Origin: Pholis gunnellus
Taxonomy: Eukaryota > Chordata > Actinopteri > Perciformes > Pholidae
Length of the DNA stretch: 64,000 nt
Direction: 5' to 3'
Assembly: GCA_910591455.2 (NCBI GenBank)
Contig: OU342808.1
Location: 10,991,904 to 11,055,903, forward strand
Each line of letters starts with the position of its first letter. The stretch's first letter is position 1. The translations under genes and the position numbers were made by a program. The notes beneath the pieces are model-generated. The model worked only from the letters and a program-made list of their open reading frames with translations, was not told where the DNA came from and ran no database searches. Below, piece by piece: positions 14,049-35,091 of the stretch.

Positions 14049-14371
14049 CTACAAATGGACATATGTTTCAAATCTGATTCTAATATATATCCTATATTAT
14101 TGTCTCCATGGGAAAACATCTCTTCCCACAAGAGCCCTTGTGTAACACATATCTTAATGTCACACACATCAAGTGATATTTGTCCAGCGGTGAACTCTTA
14201 AAGCTTAAGTCAATTGAACATTTAGAAAATAAAAGCAATACTAATATTGACGCATATTGAATAGTGTTGTCAGTGAAAAATATATTGTGCCCTTATAAAC
14301 AACACAGCTTTACCTGATATTCTTGAATGTGTAGGCTACACTTAAAAATACTAATTTAAAATACTAAGTAA
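12846..14371. other. Intergenic ubap2-kif24 and kif24 3' UTR
   Basis: No coding sequence was recognised. Minus-strand AATAAA hexamers at 13547-13552 and 13434-13439 are plausible kif24 polyadenylation signals, giving a 3' UTR of 0.8-1 kb. The interval also contains a (CA)n microsatellite near 14.0 kb. Confidence 0.5.
14000..14047. repeat. (CA)n microsatellite
   Basis: An uninterrupted run of about 24 CA units lies in the inferred kif24 3' UTR. Confidence 0.95.
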
Positions 14372-22293
<7,922 letters not shown>

Positions 22294-25184
22294 TTCCTCA
22301 ACTTCCTTTTCTCTCTCTTTTTCTTTTACTTCTCTCCGCTTATACCCTGGCAGTGGCAGACATGTTGCTTTAGTATCTTCGTCGGTTAATCACACAAAGC
22401 AAAGGCGTGCAAGAAATGACTGCAGGCTACAACTAGAGTAATTATATGACAGTTTAAACAAAAAGAAATAAACTCACAACTACAAACTTGAATCGCAGCT
22501 ACACAAGCACCATACACTGCTTTTTCAAAGACAGGGTGCCTTGCTGTTTTCTCTTCCTCAGTGATTCCTGTCAGACTGAAGGCCAATGGTCTGGTCAGTC
22601 ACAGTGGCATTACTACCACGCCGCACAGTTGTTGTGTCAAGCAACGCGCACAACACTGGTATGATGCTGACATTTGACACTTTGTCTGGATGGAGCCATG
22701 GCAGCACAGTGCAACCATGTGACACATTTATGTGTCTTAGCAAATATGGTAAATATAGCAGACACAGACATGCAACTGTTGCTTCCTAGACTTCTGCAGT
22801 CGATTGGCTGGCAGCAGTCCTGCCCTATGTCACTTGAATGAGGCCTTCTTCATTTGCATGCATATTATGAAACAGTACACTGCGCCAAATCATCCCCCTC
22901 CCTGAGGTCTACATTTACTCCGGGGTGTGCCACAGTCCTTACAGCAAACACCTGTTGGGATTTGAGTGTCAGCAACTGTTCATTCTGCAAATTAAATTAC
23001 AAGAAGACAACCCGCAGAGCGGTATTCATTTACACTTAAGACCAGCTTAGCCATAGAGTATGAAGTAAAGGGGTAGTGGGTTGTTGATCTCTGTCCATAG
23101 CAGAGATGGTCTGTTATTACAACAACAAACCCACACCTCAAAATAAATGAAAAGTTGTTGTGGTTTTTAAATTATTGTCGAATAAAAATTAACATCCTAC
23201 ATCATTAGATAATGAAGTGCTTGTGCTTCACAAATAGTTTTATGTATGAAATGACTGTAAAGCTGATGAATTTCTCCAAATGCCAAGAAAAAATAGAAAA
23301 CGTACCTTAATCACTCCAGACTCTGAAGCAACTTTTGACAAATGAGTGAACACGACGGTTTATCTGAACAAGCAGGAACTGATCAACATGCATTCATTTT
23401 TCACAAAGTTAGTAGCGTGAGTAGTATCACTATTTCCGTACACAAAGTAGGTCTCCATAGCGACGAGAACGGCGTGAGGACGGCGCTTTCTTTTCAAGCT
23501 GTGGGTTAAGAGCACAACTCCTGCACAGACAAGTCTTGATTGGCAGACCCACGGGTGGCAGAAGTTAGGATACGATATGATATCTAGTTTCAGAAGGACA
23601 GCCGGTTAAATTACGCTCACTTCAGCATGAAAGAGAGATAATCCCTGAGAGGGCTTAATGCCCACCAACAACCCTGCTAAGACAAAAAGCCTTCTCAGAC
23701 TAAACCATTCGTATATTTGCCCCACTGGCTTTACAACAGACTGTATGGAGAGTAATGCACTACTTATATACATATATTTTATATGCTCATTAATGATAAA
23801 ACACATGGATTATTATTGTTATTTATTTAGCGATTCTTTAGCCAATGTATTGCATATAGAGGACGATATACTATAGACAACATGCTACACCCATGGTCTG
23901 TACATTAAAATAAAATAAATTTGAAGCTAACAATTTGGTTTACCCTAAAAAAAATAAAGATAAAAACAATCTGCATAGATAGATAGATGTCACGTAAATA
24001 GATAGATAGTACTATTAAACTAGATGTAGAAGTATTTTTTAATGTGTTGTATTATCTTCATAATTTACCCTCATGGGTCCCAAGTCTCTGCGATAACCCT
24101 ATATAGCATATTGGTCAACTTTATAGGCCTACTTTAACTATTTATTACAGCCTATACCTCACCAGCAAATGCATTCATGCATACCTTGTGCATTCTTGGC
24201 AAACTCTCAGATGGCAATTTAGTTAAACAATGTCGAGTCATAAAGGGGAAGGACGCCATGGACTCTCGTTCATCAGACCTTGTTTCACTGGGGACAACAT
24301 TGGACGCAACACACAACATTGGCTCTTCCTCAAACCAGACTGCTCTGCCTCTGTTTTGACACATGGCTCACTTGAAACGCAGACGACGTTTATTGGTTTG
24401 CATTTGTTTTACTTGATACATGTCCAAATAAACATGTTATATTGAATGCAGGTACAGCACTAGGACATGAATGGGTACTTAATTATTAACTCGGAAGAAG
24501 ACGCATTAAAGAGGAAACTAATCGTGTATTGCTTATTGCTTACTTTCCGAATTCTTCGAAACATTTAGACTGGGGAGGAAGACGGAGATGGCAGGTTGCA
24601 GGAGCTTTAAACCAGTCCATCCCAGGAGAAAACACAGAGTGCTCTCCAGATAATCTGGAATATCGCTATAGTGAAAAAGTTCGTGGACCGCAACATGAAA
24701 CAAATTCTGATGGATAAAACGTTTCTTGGTATTTATCTTTCTTCCCCCTCTCTCCCTCTGTGACACTGACTGACTCTTTTTTTTGTATCTCAATCACTAA
24801 CTCACATTTCTTTCTGATAAATTAAGTGTTTGTAAATTCCTACCTTTTAAGAAATCTATTGGTGCACCTAAAACCTGCCAATGTGTTTCTCTCCTCCTCC
24901 TTATCCTCCTCCTTTCAGCAACATTTTGTGTTTTCTGTTCATCAGTGTATAACTGATTGTGATTCACAGGTCAGCATCTTAACCCGGTTCAGTGACAGAG
25001 ATATTATTTGGACAAACACAAAACCTGTGCCTTGTTCTTTTCATGTGAATTAAGTCTAATAGGGTTGCATGTAAACAACATTCATTACTATCTATTTAGC
25101 TATTAATCATGTCCTCACAACTAAAAATATTTTTTTATTATATTCTTATTCATACCAGGAAACCTGCAGTAAGAAGTAATCAAC
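22294..25184. other. Divergent kif24-rfesd intergenic/5' region
   Basis: About 2.9 kb between two divergently transcribed start codons. It should hold both promoters and the 5' UTR exons. An acceptor just upstream of the rfesd ATG (cataccag at about 25151-25158) shows that rfesd has at least one upstream non-coding exon. A short interrupted (GATA)n tract lies at about 23976-24008. No additional gene was recognised. Confidence 0.5.
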
Positions 25185-26111
25185 ATGTCTTCTGAGGAAG
25201 AGACTTCTCAGAATTTCTCTTCTTCCTCCACTCCCCCTCCCTCTTCCTCCTCCCACTTCATCGGGAAGAAGGAGGACATTGTCAAGGCCGGGCGCGTGAC
25301 CAAGATGGTCAATGGATGCAGAGAGATACTGGTTCTGCACCACCAGGGGCAGCTTCATGCAATGGACACACGCTGCTACCGTAAGCTCTGTGTGTGTTGG
25401 TGTTGACATATGTAGGAAGCTATAATTGTACAGCCTGTCCTCGCCTTTAGTTGTTGTCCTGTTGAAACATTTAGAAAGATGACATTTATTGTCGTATTGT
25501 ATTTTTAAGTGTGGAATTTACTTTCTGCAATGGCTCATCACACTGAGGCCTATAAGGACACTTGTTTTTCCACTGACAGATTCAGGTGGTGAATTACAGT
25601 ATGGAGACATTGAGGTAAGTTTTTTTTTGTTTTTGTTTTTATTGCAGTAAAGTAGCCATTTAATGCTTATAATATTTTATTTTTTTTCAGTTTGTTGCAA
25701 TGCCCTTGTTCAATCTTTCCAGTGTATAACAAATATATTTTAAACGTTTTCTCATAAGACTTCCTCTATAGCTGCTTCATTCTTATCTCTCTAATCACCT
25801 TCATGCTGTGCCAACATCAGGAGTTTAATGGGCGGCTGTGCATCGTGTGTCCGTGGCACAAGTACAAGATCACACTAGCAGAAGGGGAAGGGCTTTACCA
25901 AGCTGTGGATGATCCTACAGCCAAACCCCTAAGAACACACTGGCGCTCCAAGGGTGTCAAACAGAGGATTCACAAGCTCACCGAGGTCAACGGGAATGTA
26001 TACGCAACACTGAACGACTCTAGTGAGGCCATAGAGTCAGACGTCTATCAGACTGAGAGATACAGGACAGGCTTACTCAAGACCCAGCCAAAACCCATGG
26101 CCAAGAAATAA
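25185..26111 (+). CDS. rfesd: Rieske Fe-S domain-containing protein (RFESD)
   Basis: Small soluble Rieske [2Fe-2S] protein of unknown cellular role; the fold is that of ferredoxin components of oxygenases. Exons 25185-25380, 25580-25614 and 25821-26111 splice in frame to 173 aa, close to the usual vertebrate length of about 157 aa. The cluster ligands are intact: C64-Y-H66 (the His codon is completed across the exon 1/2 junction) and C87-P-W-H90. A Ser/Pro-rich N-terminal tail (residues 8-24) precedes the domain. No signal peptide or membrane segment is visible. The start is the first ATG after an upstream acceptor. An AATAAA lies at 26571-26576. Confidence 0.93.
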
Positions 26112-26924
26112 CCAGACTCTCAGATGATTGATTACTCAATCACAAATACTGAAATGCTTGAAGGACAATGTGAGAAGTTTTGTTGTGTTTCATTGGAAAG
26201 CATATCAAACCCCTTCAGAATCCGTTTGTCACAATAATAATTATCAAAAAACTGTGACCAAGTGTGTGAGCCAATAAGCCTGTAAGGTTTATATGAGTCA
26301 ATCTATGACGTATATTGTATGAATCCCTGTAGTAAGATATATATGCAGTTGCAGGGTGTGTGTCATTTCAGTGCTGATTTCAGCGCTTCAATTGGACATC
26401 CTTAGAGTTTTGTGCTGTTTACTGTTTGTTTTAGCAAGATCAGAAAACATAACTGAAGACACTGAACAAATAAGTAGGTATGATTTAGAAATGTCTTTTA
26501 GAATTAGTTTTTTTTACACTGAACTTCGTCTGCTACAGAATATTGTTGTTTCTAATTATTAAATGGTTCAAATAAACTGTTTATTTTTGGTAGACAAAAA
26601 GGATGATTCTTTTTATGTTCCATTGTCACGATCAATTATATAAGACTTATTATGATGCCATTGTGTCATTTGTCATTATATACACAGCTAAGTTCTTCTG
26701 AACACAGTTCATCAAAAGTGTAAAATTATAGATAATTACGTTGCTGATTTTACAACGAAAACATTAGATCAGCTTGTAAAATATGAAGGACAATACATAG
26801 TAGTCCAAATTACCTCAAACTTGACCAACTACAACAGTAAAATGCTACTTCCACATTGTTTTGGTAACTACAATCAATGATGAATATCACAATCACAGTG
26901 GTTGTTTGTCTGCATCACAAATAC

Positions 26925-27065
26925 TTAACTTTTCATACTTAAAGTACATTTTGCTGATAATACTTCTGTTAATTTACTTACCTTAGATTTTGAATGCAGA
27001 ATGCGTTTTACCTGTAGTTGAGTATTTTTGTATAAAGTATTAACATAAGATATCTGAATACTTGT
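26925..27065. repeat. Interspersed AT-rich repeat ('acttttacttaagta' type)
   Basis: The text around AAAGTACATTTTGCTGATAA and TTTTGAATGCAGAATG resembles a short interspersed repeat common in percomorph genomes. Related fragments ending in GAGTACTTCTTCC(A/G)CC occur at about 28290-28365 and 47440-47500, and another at about 50040-50110. The assignment rests on memory and mutual similarity. Confidence 0.45.
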
Positions 27066-27103
27066 GTGTACCGTGGATGTGAATTTACGCCACAGCACAG
27101 CGG

Positions 27104-27117
27104 CCGCTAGGTGGCAG
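27104..27117 (+). promoter_or_regulatory. CTCF-like motif upstream of gtf2h3
   Basis: CCGCTAGGTGGCAG fits the CTCF core consensus CCRSYAGRKGGCRS at essentially every position. It lies about 270 bp upstream of the gtf2h3 ATG, and a CACGTG E-box follows at about 27126. Confidence 0.55.
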
Positions 27118-27387
27118 CAGTGCACCACGTGATACCAATATGAAAAGTAGAAGAAGAACAACATAGCAGCAGCGTGCTACTGTTGTGGGTCACAATCAAC
27201 GAAACTGGCTTTATTTTTTCACTAGTGTCAGTGTTTACTGAATTATATGTTGCCAGATTATCCAGAGCTTGAAGTGTGCATCGTGTTTGGATAGTGTTTA
27301 AACTTTCGAATCAAAGATGGAAGCTAACAGAAGATAAAGCTCCAGGACAACAACAGTCTCTCTTGGTTTCAAGCATCTTGTGCCGTG

Positions 27388-30173
27388 ATGGCATCAGGTA
27401 TGTCTCGCTTTAGTCCGACTGATGCAGATGATAAAGTTATTTCGCAGTTTTGTAACGTTACAGTTAAATTGTTTCCAACATTTCCTCAGAGGAAGAAATC
27501 AATTTGCTGGTCATCGTTGTGGATGTAAACCCGGTGTGGTGGGGGCAGCAAGCTCAACGTGAGACAGAGGTAGTACTAAGAAGTCTTTCTGTGGGTGCTT
27601 TTCAGATTGTAGGTTGTTTTTAACTGTGGCTGCGGCTAAACAACACCGTCCACTGTCCTCTTGTGTCCGCTCAGCTCAGCTTGTCGAAGTGTCTGGATGC
27701 GGTGATGGTGTTGGGCAACTCCCACATGGCCATGGGCAGGACGAACAAACTGGCCGTGATCGCCAGCCACTGTGAGGACAGGTAACCGTATAGAGCAGTG
27801 TCCTGTGAAAACCTATTACAGTTACTGAGGTGATGGGGGGGGGGGGGGGGAGGACAGTGTCTAGTTGGGGTCACATTGTCACATTTCAGATGTCTCGAGT
27901 TGTTAGCAACACACACCAAAGAGTTCATCTTTAAACTTCTCATGTCGATTATAATTTGTATTCAGTATTTCACAAAAAAGAAATATTCAGGCCAAAGTCC
28001 ATAAATGAACACACTTGTGCAGCAGAATTATTATTATAATTATTATTTCCTACACCAAAAATCACCTCGCAGCCTCACAGATTGATGTTGTGGCCCTTAT
28101 GCTCGACCACTAAGGTCTGCACTACCCAACAGTGTTTAACACGGTTAAAACTAGCGCCACCTCGACCGGCTACAACAGTTAACTACTGCTGACGAATGAA
28201 TGCATTAACAATCAAAGACTGTCATTTATAATCATATCACTCATGGGCCATTTATCTGCAGAAGCAGCACTTTTACTTATTTACTCTTTCTTACATAGTG
28301 AAGTATTTCTACATCGCTGTATTGGTACTTTTACTTACTACGGTAGGAGTACTTCTTCCGCCACTGTCTCTTTCTAGGATTGAAGGGCTGACTGTCTTGA
28401 TGAACGTAATACTCCTGTCACTTATATGTTATGCACACATCTCTCTAACTTACTTTGTTTCAGTCACTTTCTGTATCCCGGTAAGAGCTGGAGAGCGGGG
28501 GACAGCGGTGGGGATGATGCATACTCCAGTGGGGATGGAAAGTATGAACTCCTGGCAGTCGCTAATAACCTTATTGCTGAAGAGATCAGGAAGTTAATGT
28601 CTAAAAGTAAGTCTTTTTCTGTGTGAGTAAAATGTACATCAAATATATACAGTACAGTAGATTTAAGTACATCGGCTTTCTCAACATACCCAAACGTTTG
28701 GTAGCTGTCTTTGCAGTTAAAGTGTTGTATTTCTAACTTTATTTTCAGGTGTTTAATGAAGCTGTAGAGTATTGGTGACTCCTTTTAAAATGTACAATGC
28801 GTCTTATGTGATTACAGCTGAAGTGAGGGGAAATTCAACTGATACTTTGTTGGCTGGAACCCTTGCCAAAGCTCTCTGCTGTATCCTTTAAATGACAACA
28901 CTATTTACAGTTTTATCAGTTATGACATTCTGTACACGTTTGCAAATTCCTTAATCCTTTAATATTCAGATGTTAACAGGGTCTCAAAGGAGTTTGAAGG
29001 TAGTAAAATGTCTTTAATAAGCTTAATGATGCTCTTTATGGGTCCCTTCAATACTTATTAATGTTGCCTTTTCTTTTTTTTTAGCTGGACAGGAGATAAA
29101 ATCAAGAATATTGGTAAGCTCTGAATGGTCTAATTTCATGAGTGCTTTTGTTTTATTGCGTGACTTTGAACACAGCCTCTGTGTTTTATCTGTTAGGTTA
29201 TAAAAGCAGCCGAGGACTGCCCCCGCCAGTACATGAACTTCATGAATGTCATTTTTGCTGCCCAAAAGCAGGTACAGTCACTGATCCTGCTCGTGTTTTC
29301 TGGTATATTTTAAAAAAAATTCTAAATCAATTTGTTTTGTATTTTAAAACAGAACATCCTGATCGATGCCTGTGTGTTGGACTCAGACTCGGGTCTCCTT
29401 CAGCAGGTATATTTGTATGACTTTGTTAGGACATGGACAATAATGTAGTTTCATTCTACAACCTGAACCCAGGTTGTATTTTTTTACCTTTTTAGATGTT
29501 TGTTTTGTAGGCCTGCGATATAACTGGAGGATTGTACCTCAAGATACCACAGAAAGTTGCCCTGGCACAATACCTTTTGGTGAGAGTGCAATACAGATGT
29601 TCACATTTCTGAGAGCATCTTACAGCTCATCGGCTGCTGTGTGTTGATGATGGTGTTTTGTTGGACAGTGGGTGTTCCTGCCGGACTCTGATCAGCGTTC
29701 ACAGCTGGTGCTGCCACCGCCTGCACACGTGGACTACAGAGCTGCATGTTTCTGCCACCGTAACCTCATTGAGATTGGTTATGTGTGCTCAGTTTGTCTG
29801 TCAAGTAAGCTTGATTCCCAGTTAAGAAGAAAGAAATGCATAACCTCAATCTTTGTATTACTGGCAAAAGCTGCAGCTACAGTAGGTCTTTGTGGTGATG
29901 CTTTGTCCTGTCTTCTCTCATTCAAGTATTCTGCAACTTCAGCCCCATCTGCACAACTTGCGAGTAAGTCTTTGAAATAATATATATATAAAAAACCTCT
30001 TTCTTCTGAACACTGTTTATATACTGTACATCTGGAATTACACAGTTTGATTTAATCTTCACTTTCTCTGCACTAACATGATGGAAAATATTTTTCATTT
30101 TAGGACTGCCTTCAAAATCCAACTCCCACAGATGGTCAAGCCAAAAAAGAAGAAACTCAAGCAACCGTCATGA
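27388..30173 (+). CDS. gtf2h3: General transcription factor IIH subunit 3 (p34)
   Basis: p34 is a structural subunit of the TFIIH core used in RNA polymerase II initiation and nucleotide excision repair, where it pairs with p44. Thirteen in-frame exons encode 300 aa (human 308): 27388-27397, 27490-27569, 27675-27781, 28464-28606, 28818-28880, 28970-28999, 29085-29113, 29197-29271, 29353-29406, 29511-29579, 29669-29804, 29927-29963 and 30104-30173. The N-terminal von Willebrand A-like fold begins INLLVIVVDVNPVWWG. Blocks ILVIKAAEDCPRQYMNFMNV and [20 protein letters not shown] are near-identical to the family. The C-terminal C4 zinc-binding segment is CFCH, CSVC, CNFSPIC and TTCE, followed by a Lys-rich tail. 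Exon 1 is only ten coding bases. Polyadenylation signal AATAAA is at 30600-30605. Confidence 0.95.
27834..27852. repeat. Poly-G run in gtf2h3 intron 3
   Basis: An almost uninterrupted guanine tract of about 17 bases (27835-27851) lies in the first part of the intron after exon 3. It has no second run nearby that would make a classical G-quadruplex array. Confidence 0.85.
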
Positions 30174-30605
30174 TTTTTGTTAGAACACTAATGTAGTGAA
30201 TTTAGTTTTTCTTTTTTTTGATGAGCAGATTATACCATTTTGTTTGGTATATATATATTTGTAACAAACTTCATATACGTAGGCTGATTACTTTACTGTT
30301 CTCAAAATAATAATTCCTGTCTCATGTCAAGAGATTCAAGTTCATCTCTACCTGTCAAATATTTCTCCTTTGTAGAAACAAACTGTTTAGTCAATAAGTG
30401 TACATGCCGATATGTAACGTATGCAACAACACGTATGTATTCAACATTTTCTCATGAGTCTAAATTTGTGTGTTATTGTTTTGTTCATATTGATAGAAAC
30501 AACCGGCCCAGAAGTTTAGCTGTTTATGTTTAGTAAAGATAATTCACTCAGCCTGATGTAAATGGAGTTATTGCTTTTTTTAAATTGCTTTTATAAAAAA
30601 ATAAA

Positions 30606-31463
30606 ACATGTTCTTATAAATGTTTGTCACACACCTTTTGTTTGCCTTTGTCACCATAGTGTGGACTTTTTAACATAGACAGCTGTGCAGATTCAGTCTT
30701 TTAGCTAAATTAATTATGTATTGAGGTGGAAACATTTTACTGAATGAGTTCAGTGAAACACTGTTAAACCAAGAATGTTTTCAAGTTCACTCAAAACAAA
30801 ATAACATGCAAGTAGAAGTATATGTGAATTAAAGCTGTAATTATTTTGGTGTAATGATCCATCATCTTACCAAGATTTCCAGATTTGCTGCTCTTGCATA
30901 ACATAAGATGTTTTATCCAAGAGTTGAAAATAAGACTTTATTGATGATTGTGGCAACCTTCTTATTTTACAAAGTCTCCAATCATTGATTTTCAGTGTCT
31001 GTCCACTTTGTGATGGATATCCTAAATTAAGCCTTTGTATCTCTCACACCAAAATACCCACTCACACACTAGATAAAGATGAATGAAATGGACTAATTGC
31101 AATAACATTCGCTGAGTGAAAGAATGCTCCTGAGAGAAAGAGGCGTTAACTCTTAATGCCAACATTTAATTGTTAGAACATACAAGACTTCAATCAGTGT
31201 AGTTTAATGTAGCATTGCGTATTCGGCTACTATTCAATAAACTCAGCATGGCCTCTTCAATAGAAGTACTGTGACACTTTATTTTCACCTACACCATTCT
31301 GAAGTCTGCCCTTCTATAAAGGAAATAGTACCAGTTTAAAATATAGAGAAATTAAACGGGTGGAAATGTCTGCAGTGTGTACAAAGTCAGTTTGAAAGCA
31401 TCCAGGGGTAACACAAGCTGAGGAAGGGGTTCACAATTGAAATTCTGCATAATGTCATCTTGA
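30606..31463. other. Tail-to-tail gtf2h3-psmd9 interval
   Basis: This is 3' UTR and intergenic DNA between convergent genes. Minus-strand AATAAA hexamers at 31278-31283 and 30937-30942 can end psmd9. No coding potential was recognised. Confidence 0.5.
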
Positions 31464-34028
31464 TCATTGCTGGATTGGAACGATGTTGCATCTGAAGAAA
31501 AAAAACAAGAACAGACTAGTGACTGATGTGAACCACTTAACACCTGCCAATCATGCATCTGATGTGGGGCACTTATCAAAATCACTGCCGACTGTCAAAG
31601 TAAATAGAAATTCAAGAGAAACAGATCTGCCCAGCTCACTAGGAGCTTTTCAGCAGCTTTGCTCCTGTGGGCTTCACAGCTTTCTTTGTTTCTAAATATC
31701 AGCGTATCAACTAGACTCGTGTGTGCCAATCCATATACATGACTGTAGTGTCTGTAGCACTCACCCCAGCAGACCTCTGCCTGACCATCGCTGTGGAGTC
31801 AGGCTCATCTGAGCTTTCTGGCCGTCCCGGATGACTGTGACACGTAATGGCTTCTGTAAAAAAAGACATGATATTGCAGTTTAGGCCACAGGTATTAAGT
31901 TTGTGTTACAAAAGGTAACCTACGGCTGGGCAATGTGAAAAAAAATGGATATAAAAGGTGATTACCAAAATATTTCTTCTAATTCTAACAAAAGGTCTGA
32001 TAGGTATGAAAAGATGATGTCAGGAACTTACACCTTCACTGTGCTGAACCACAGAAGCAATATTCTGGAGGTTCTGAAAGTTCTCCGTGTTCACAGAACC
32101 AAACTCGATGACTTCATCACCAACCCGGACACCCTTATGAAAGAAACAACACATTTACTATTATCTCTGGAACAAAAACAAGTACGTTTCAATTAATTCT
32201 GATGGTTTATCTGAAACACCTATCAGGTAAAAAAGCGTATTCCACACATCACTCACAGCTCCACAGGCCGGTGAGCCTTGTGTCACAGCATCCACCCGTG
32301 CAAAGGGAGGGGGAAGAGCGACCTGTTGCTCCGTCGCCTCCTCCATCATCGCCTCCTCCTGGTCTCCAGCTCCATCCTGTTCCCGCTTGGCCTTCTCCCG
32401 AGCATGCAGCTTGTGTAGGGCTTCTTCTATCTCCTCCATGATGGACTTGTGATCGTTCTGCAGGCCTGAAAGACAAAGCAGTACCTCGAACTTAATAATA
32501 ATCATTAGCAGAAGACAGTCTTAAGTTGATGTAATGACGTACTATATTTCATACTGTGAATATAAGATGGTATCATCTTAAAAAGTGATATCAGCATCAG
32601 TGCAAACTTAAATTAATTAGTTGTTGTACTGGCATCATATGATGTATTCTTGTGACAGTGTGTCTTGATAAATATTTACATTTAGATAAAGAAACGACCT
32701 CCCTTTTAATTGTTTTTAACTTGAAAACAGTATATATACTATCACAGACATGTCTGTGTCCAATGAAATGAGGGGATGAAGTGGGTGTGACCTTCTGTTT
32801 GGGAGTGAAGCACTCTTTCCAGGAAGCAAAGCTGCACAGGACACAGCGCCACGAATTGGTAAGTTCACTCTGGCGTTTTAACATGTTTAAATTGAAATAT
32901 CTTTATTTAAAAAAATGTATGCATGCAGATTAGTTTGTAAAGAAGTATGTTTGATTGTCTAGAGACTTATTTTGTTCTTGCTCAACATTGTGCAGCTAGA
33001 CCACTTATGTTCAGGCAATACCCTGCTATAGTGTGGAGATAATTATGACAATAGTCATTGTTTTTACTTTACTATCTATTGATAATTACAGAAATGGACA
33101 CAGCAACATAATATGAGAGCAATGATCAGGCAGGATCGTTTGACAGACAATTAGGAGGTCAGGGGTCAGTCAGCAGAGTAACGTGTGTGTGTTTGTTTGT
33201 TTGCATGTATGTCAGTAGATGAAGAGGGTAAATGACATGTGTGCTTCCTGCTTTCTTATAGGAGAATGTGTGTCTGTTGAATGACACTGAGTCAGTGGAT
33301 GAAGAGGAAGATGAAGAAGTGGCAGAGGTGGAGAGCACCCTACAATGCTTACCCAGAACATCAGGGTCTTTCCAGATGTGTGACAGACACACACACACAC
33401 ACACACACACACTGACACAGACACAGACACACACACAACTCTGCTGACTGACCCCTGACCTCCTCATTGTCTCAAACGACCCTAACCGCCTGATCATGTT
33501 CGTCTCGCTCATAATATGTTCTTGTGTCCATTTCCAAAATGGGGTGAAGTATGTTTTACCCCCAAAAAATAAAAAGTAATGCCGTAGAGGGTGAACATGT
33601 GGGTAACTGGATGTTGAATAACAGACAGTTACTCTACTACCAGAGAAAACACCAGAAACAACCACCACGCCGCTGCTTACATGAAATACTGTGTCTCGCT
33701 GTCCTGATCTGGTAGACATTAACATCTGCTCGGGGGAAGCCCTCTGCGTCCACCAACACACCTTCTACTCCGACCCCTTGCTGTAAACATGAAGTAAGGT
33801 GAACGTTAGAGAAAACCATGTTTAGTACATGAACATTGTAAGTTAATGGCTGTATCCGTGGGTTAGCTTTGAGCTGCGTGTGCGTCTCACTAACAGACTT
33901 ACGTCTTCCAAAACATCGTAATAAGCCTTTATCTGTTCTTCAATATCATCTTTCTTTTTAACGAGGTCTTTAACATCATCCATTGTTATTTCAGACTTTC
34001 CAGCACTGTTTTCCGCCGTCATCTTCAT
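31464..34028 (-). CDS. psmd9: 26S proteasome non-ATPase regulatory subunit 9 (p27, PDZ chaperone)
   Basis: PSMD9 (yeast Nas2) is a chaperone for assembly of the proteasome ATPase ring. Its PDZ-like domain binds the C-terminus of Rpt5/PSMC3. Six in-frame exons encode 217 aa (human 223): 33903-34028, 33681-33780, 32257-32465, 32032-32133, 31765-31853 and 31464-31491. The N-terminal coiled-coil hairpin covers DVKDLVKKKDDIEEQIKAYY and, in exon 3, EEIEEALHKLHAREKAKREQ. The PDZ part runs from PPPFARVDAVTQGSPA through GVRVGDEVIEFGSVNTENF to KPLRVTVIRDGQ and RWSGRGLLGCNIVPIQQ. The donor at 32032 was chosen to give EG-KPLRV in frame. A second in-frame ATG follows two codons after the first. Confidence 0.95.
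33387..33438. repeat. (CA)n microsatellite in psmd9 intron
   Basis: An interrupted run of CA dinucleotides lies between psmd9 exons 2 and 3. Confidence 0.9.
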
Positions 34029-35091
34029 GGTTGCACCTACATCCGGGATTTAACCTAAAGCGTCATAGGTGGTCTTCTTCTTCGTCGTCTTCTTTGTGGA
34101 AGGTTTACGTCAGTGTACGCACTCTACTGCCCCCAGCTGGTCGATGAAAAAAAGGTCACCAACACCAAACATGAACTCTGTTCCACTTCCCACAGCAAAG
34201 CACCGTTCAAATCATTAAATAAATACTAATTTATACTCAATATTTATTATTCAAGAACACATCAAACTCAGTCAAGTATGATTTAACCAAGTATTTTAAT
34301 ATTTGATTCCTGTTTGCAAACACGCAACAAAAAATTAACTGTAGACCAAATGTTTGTTTTCTCAAACATTTAATAAATAAAAAACACAAAAACACATTAA
34401 ATCAAATAATTCAATTTTATTATAATATTGGGTACAACAATTGATCATAACATTAAACCCTATAATTTCTTCATAAACTTTTTAACAGTTGTAAACAACA
34501 AATACCTTCAGTACACTAATGCAGATGACAAAATGTGTTTCAAATAGTTTTGCACCAGTTAATTCATCTTCATGGCAGCATGTTGAGAACAGCGCCACAG
34601 CTCTGAAACATGTTTTAACTCGATACACCCCCTGACTTGTAGTGGTCTATAATGTCCATTTAACATTTTCTCCTGTAGCATATTATTTATTTCACAGCAG
34701 TCGACATAGAGGCACATTGGTATAAACTATTAGTGAATATTAAATAAGCACTGCTGAAGTGTTACAAGTGCTTAAATAGGAATATCTGTTATTATATATT
34801 GGAATGTATTTCGAATGGCCTTCATCCTCAAACAGGATACAAGTGCAAATCTTTATCAAAGTAACTAAAAACCCTCTGTGCTCGCTCTGAGATAATGAAT
34901 GCAAAAAGTTTTCCTTCAAGAAGTTTTCCTTCATGTTCAACTGGCCTACAAATCCCAGCTTCATGCGGCCGCAATGTGTGCAAGTGTGACCGTGGAATAT
35001 AAATCTGTTTTGTTTTACAGCCTACATAAATCAGTGCTGATGATGTTAAAAAAAAGGTCCAGTACCAGAACAGGCGTTAGTGTTAACATAG
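34029..35091. other. psmd9 promoter side and rabgef1 3' UTR
   Basis: Head-to-tail interval with no coding sequence recognised. A minus-strand AATAAA at 34686-34691 could serve rabgef1. The 34.2-34.5 kb part is very AT-rich. Confidence 0.5.
34127..34140 (-). promoter_or_regulatory. CTCF-like motif just upstream of psmd9
   Basis: The minus strand reads CCAGCTGGGGGCAG, one mismatch (A to T) from the CTCF core CCRSYAGRKGGCRS. It lies about 100 bp upstream of the psmd9 start codon. Confidence 0.45.
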
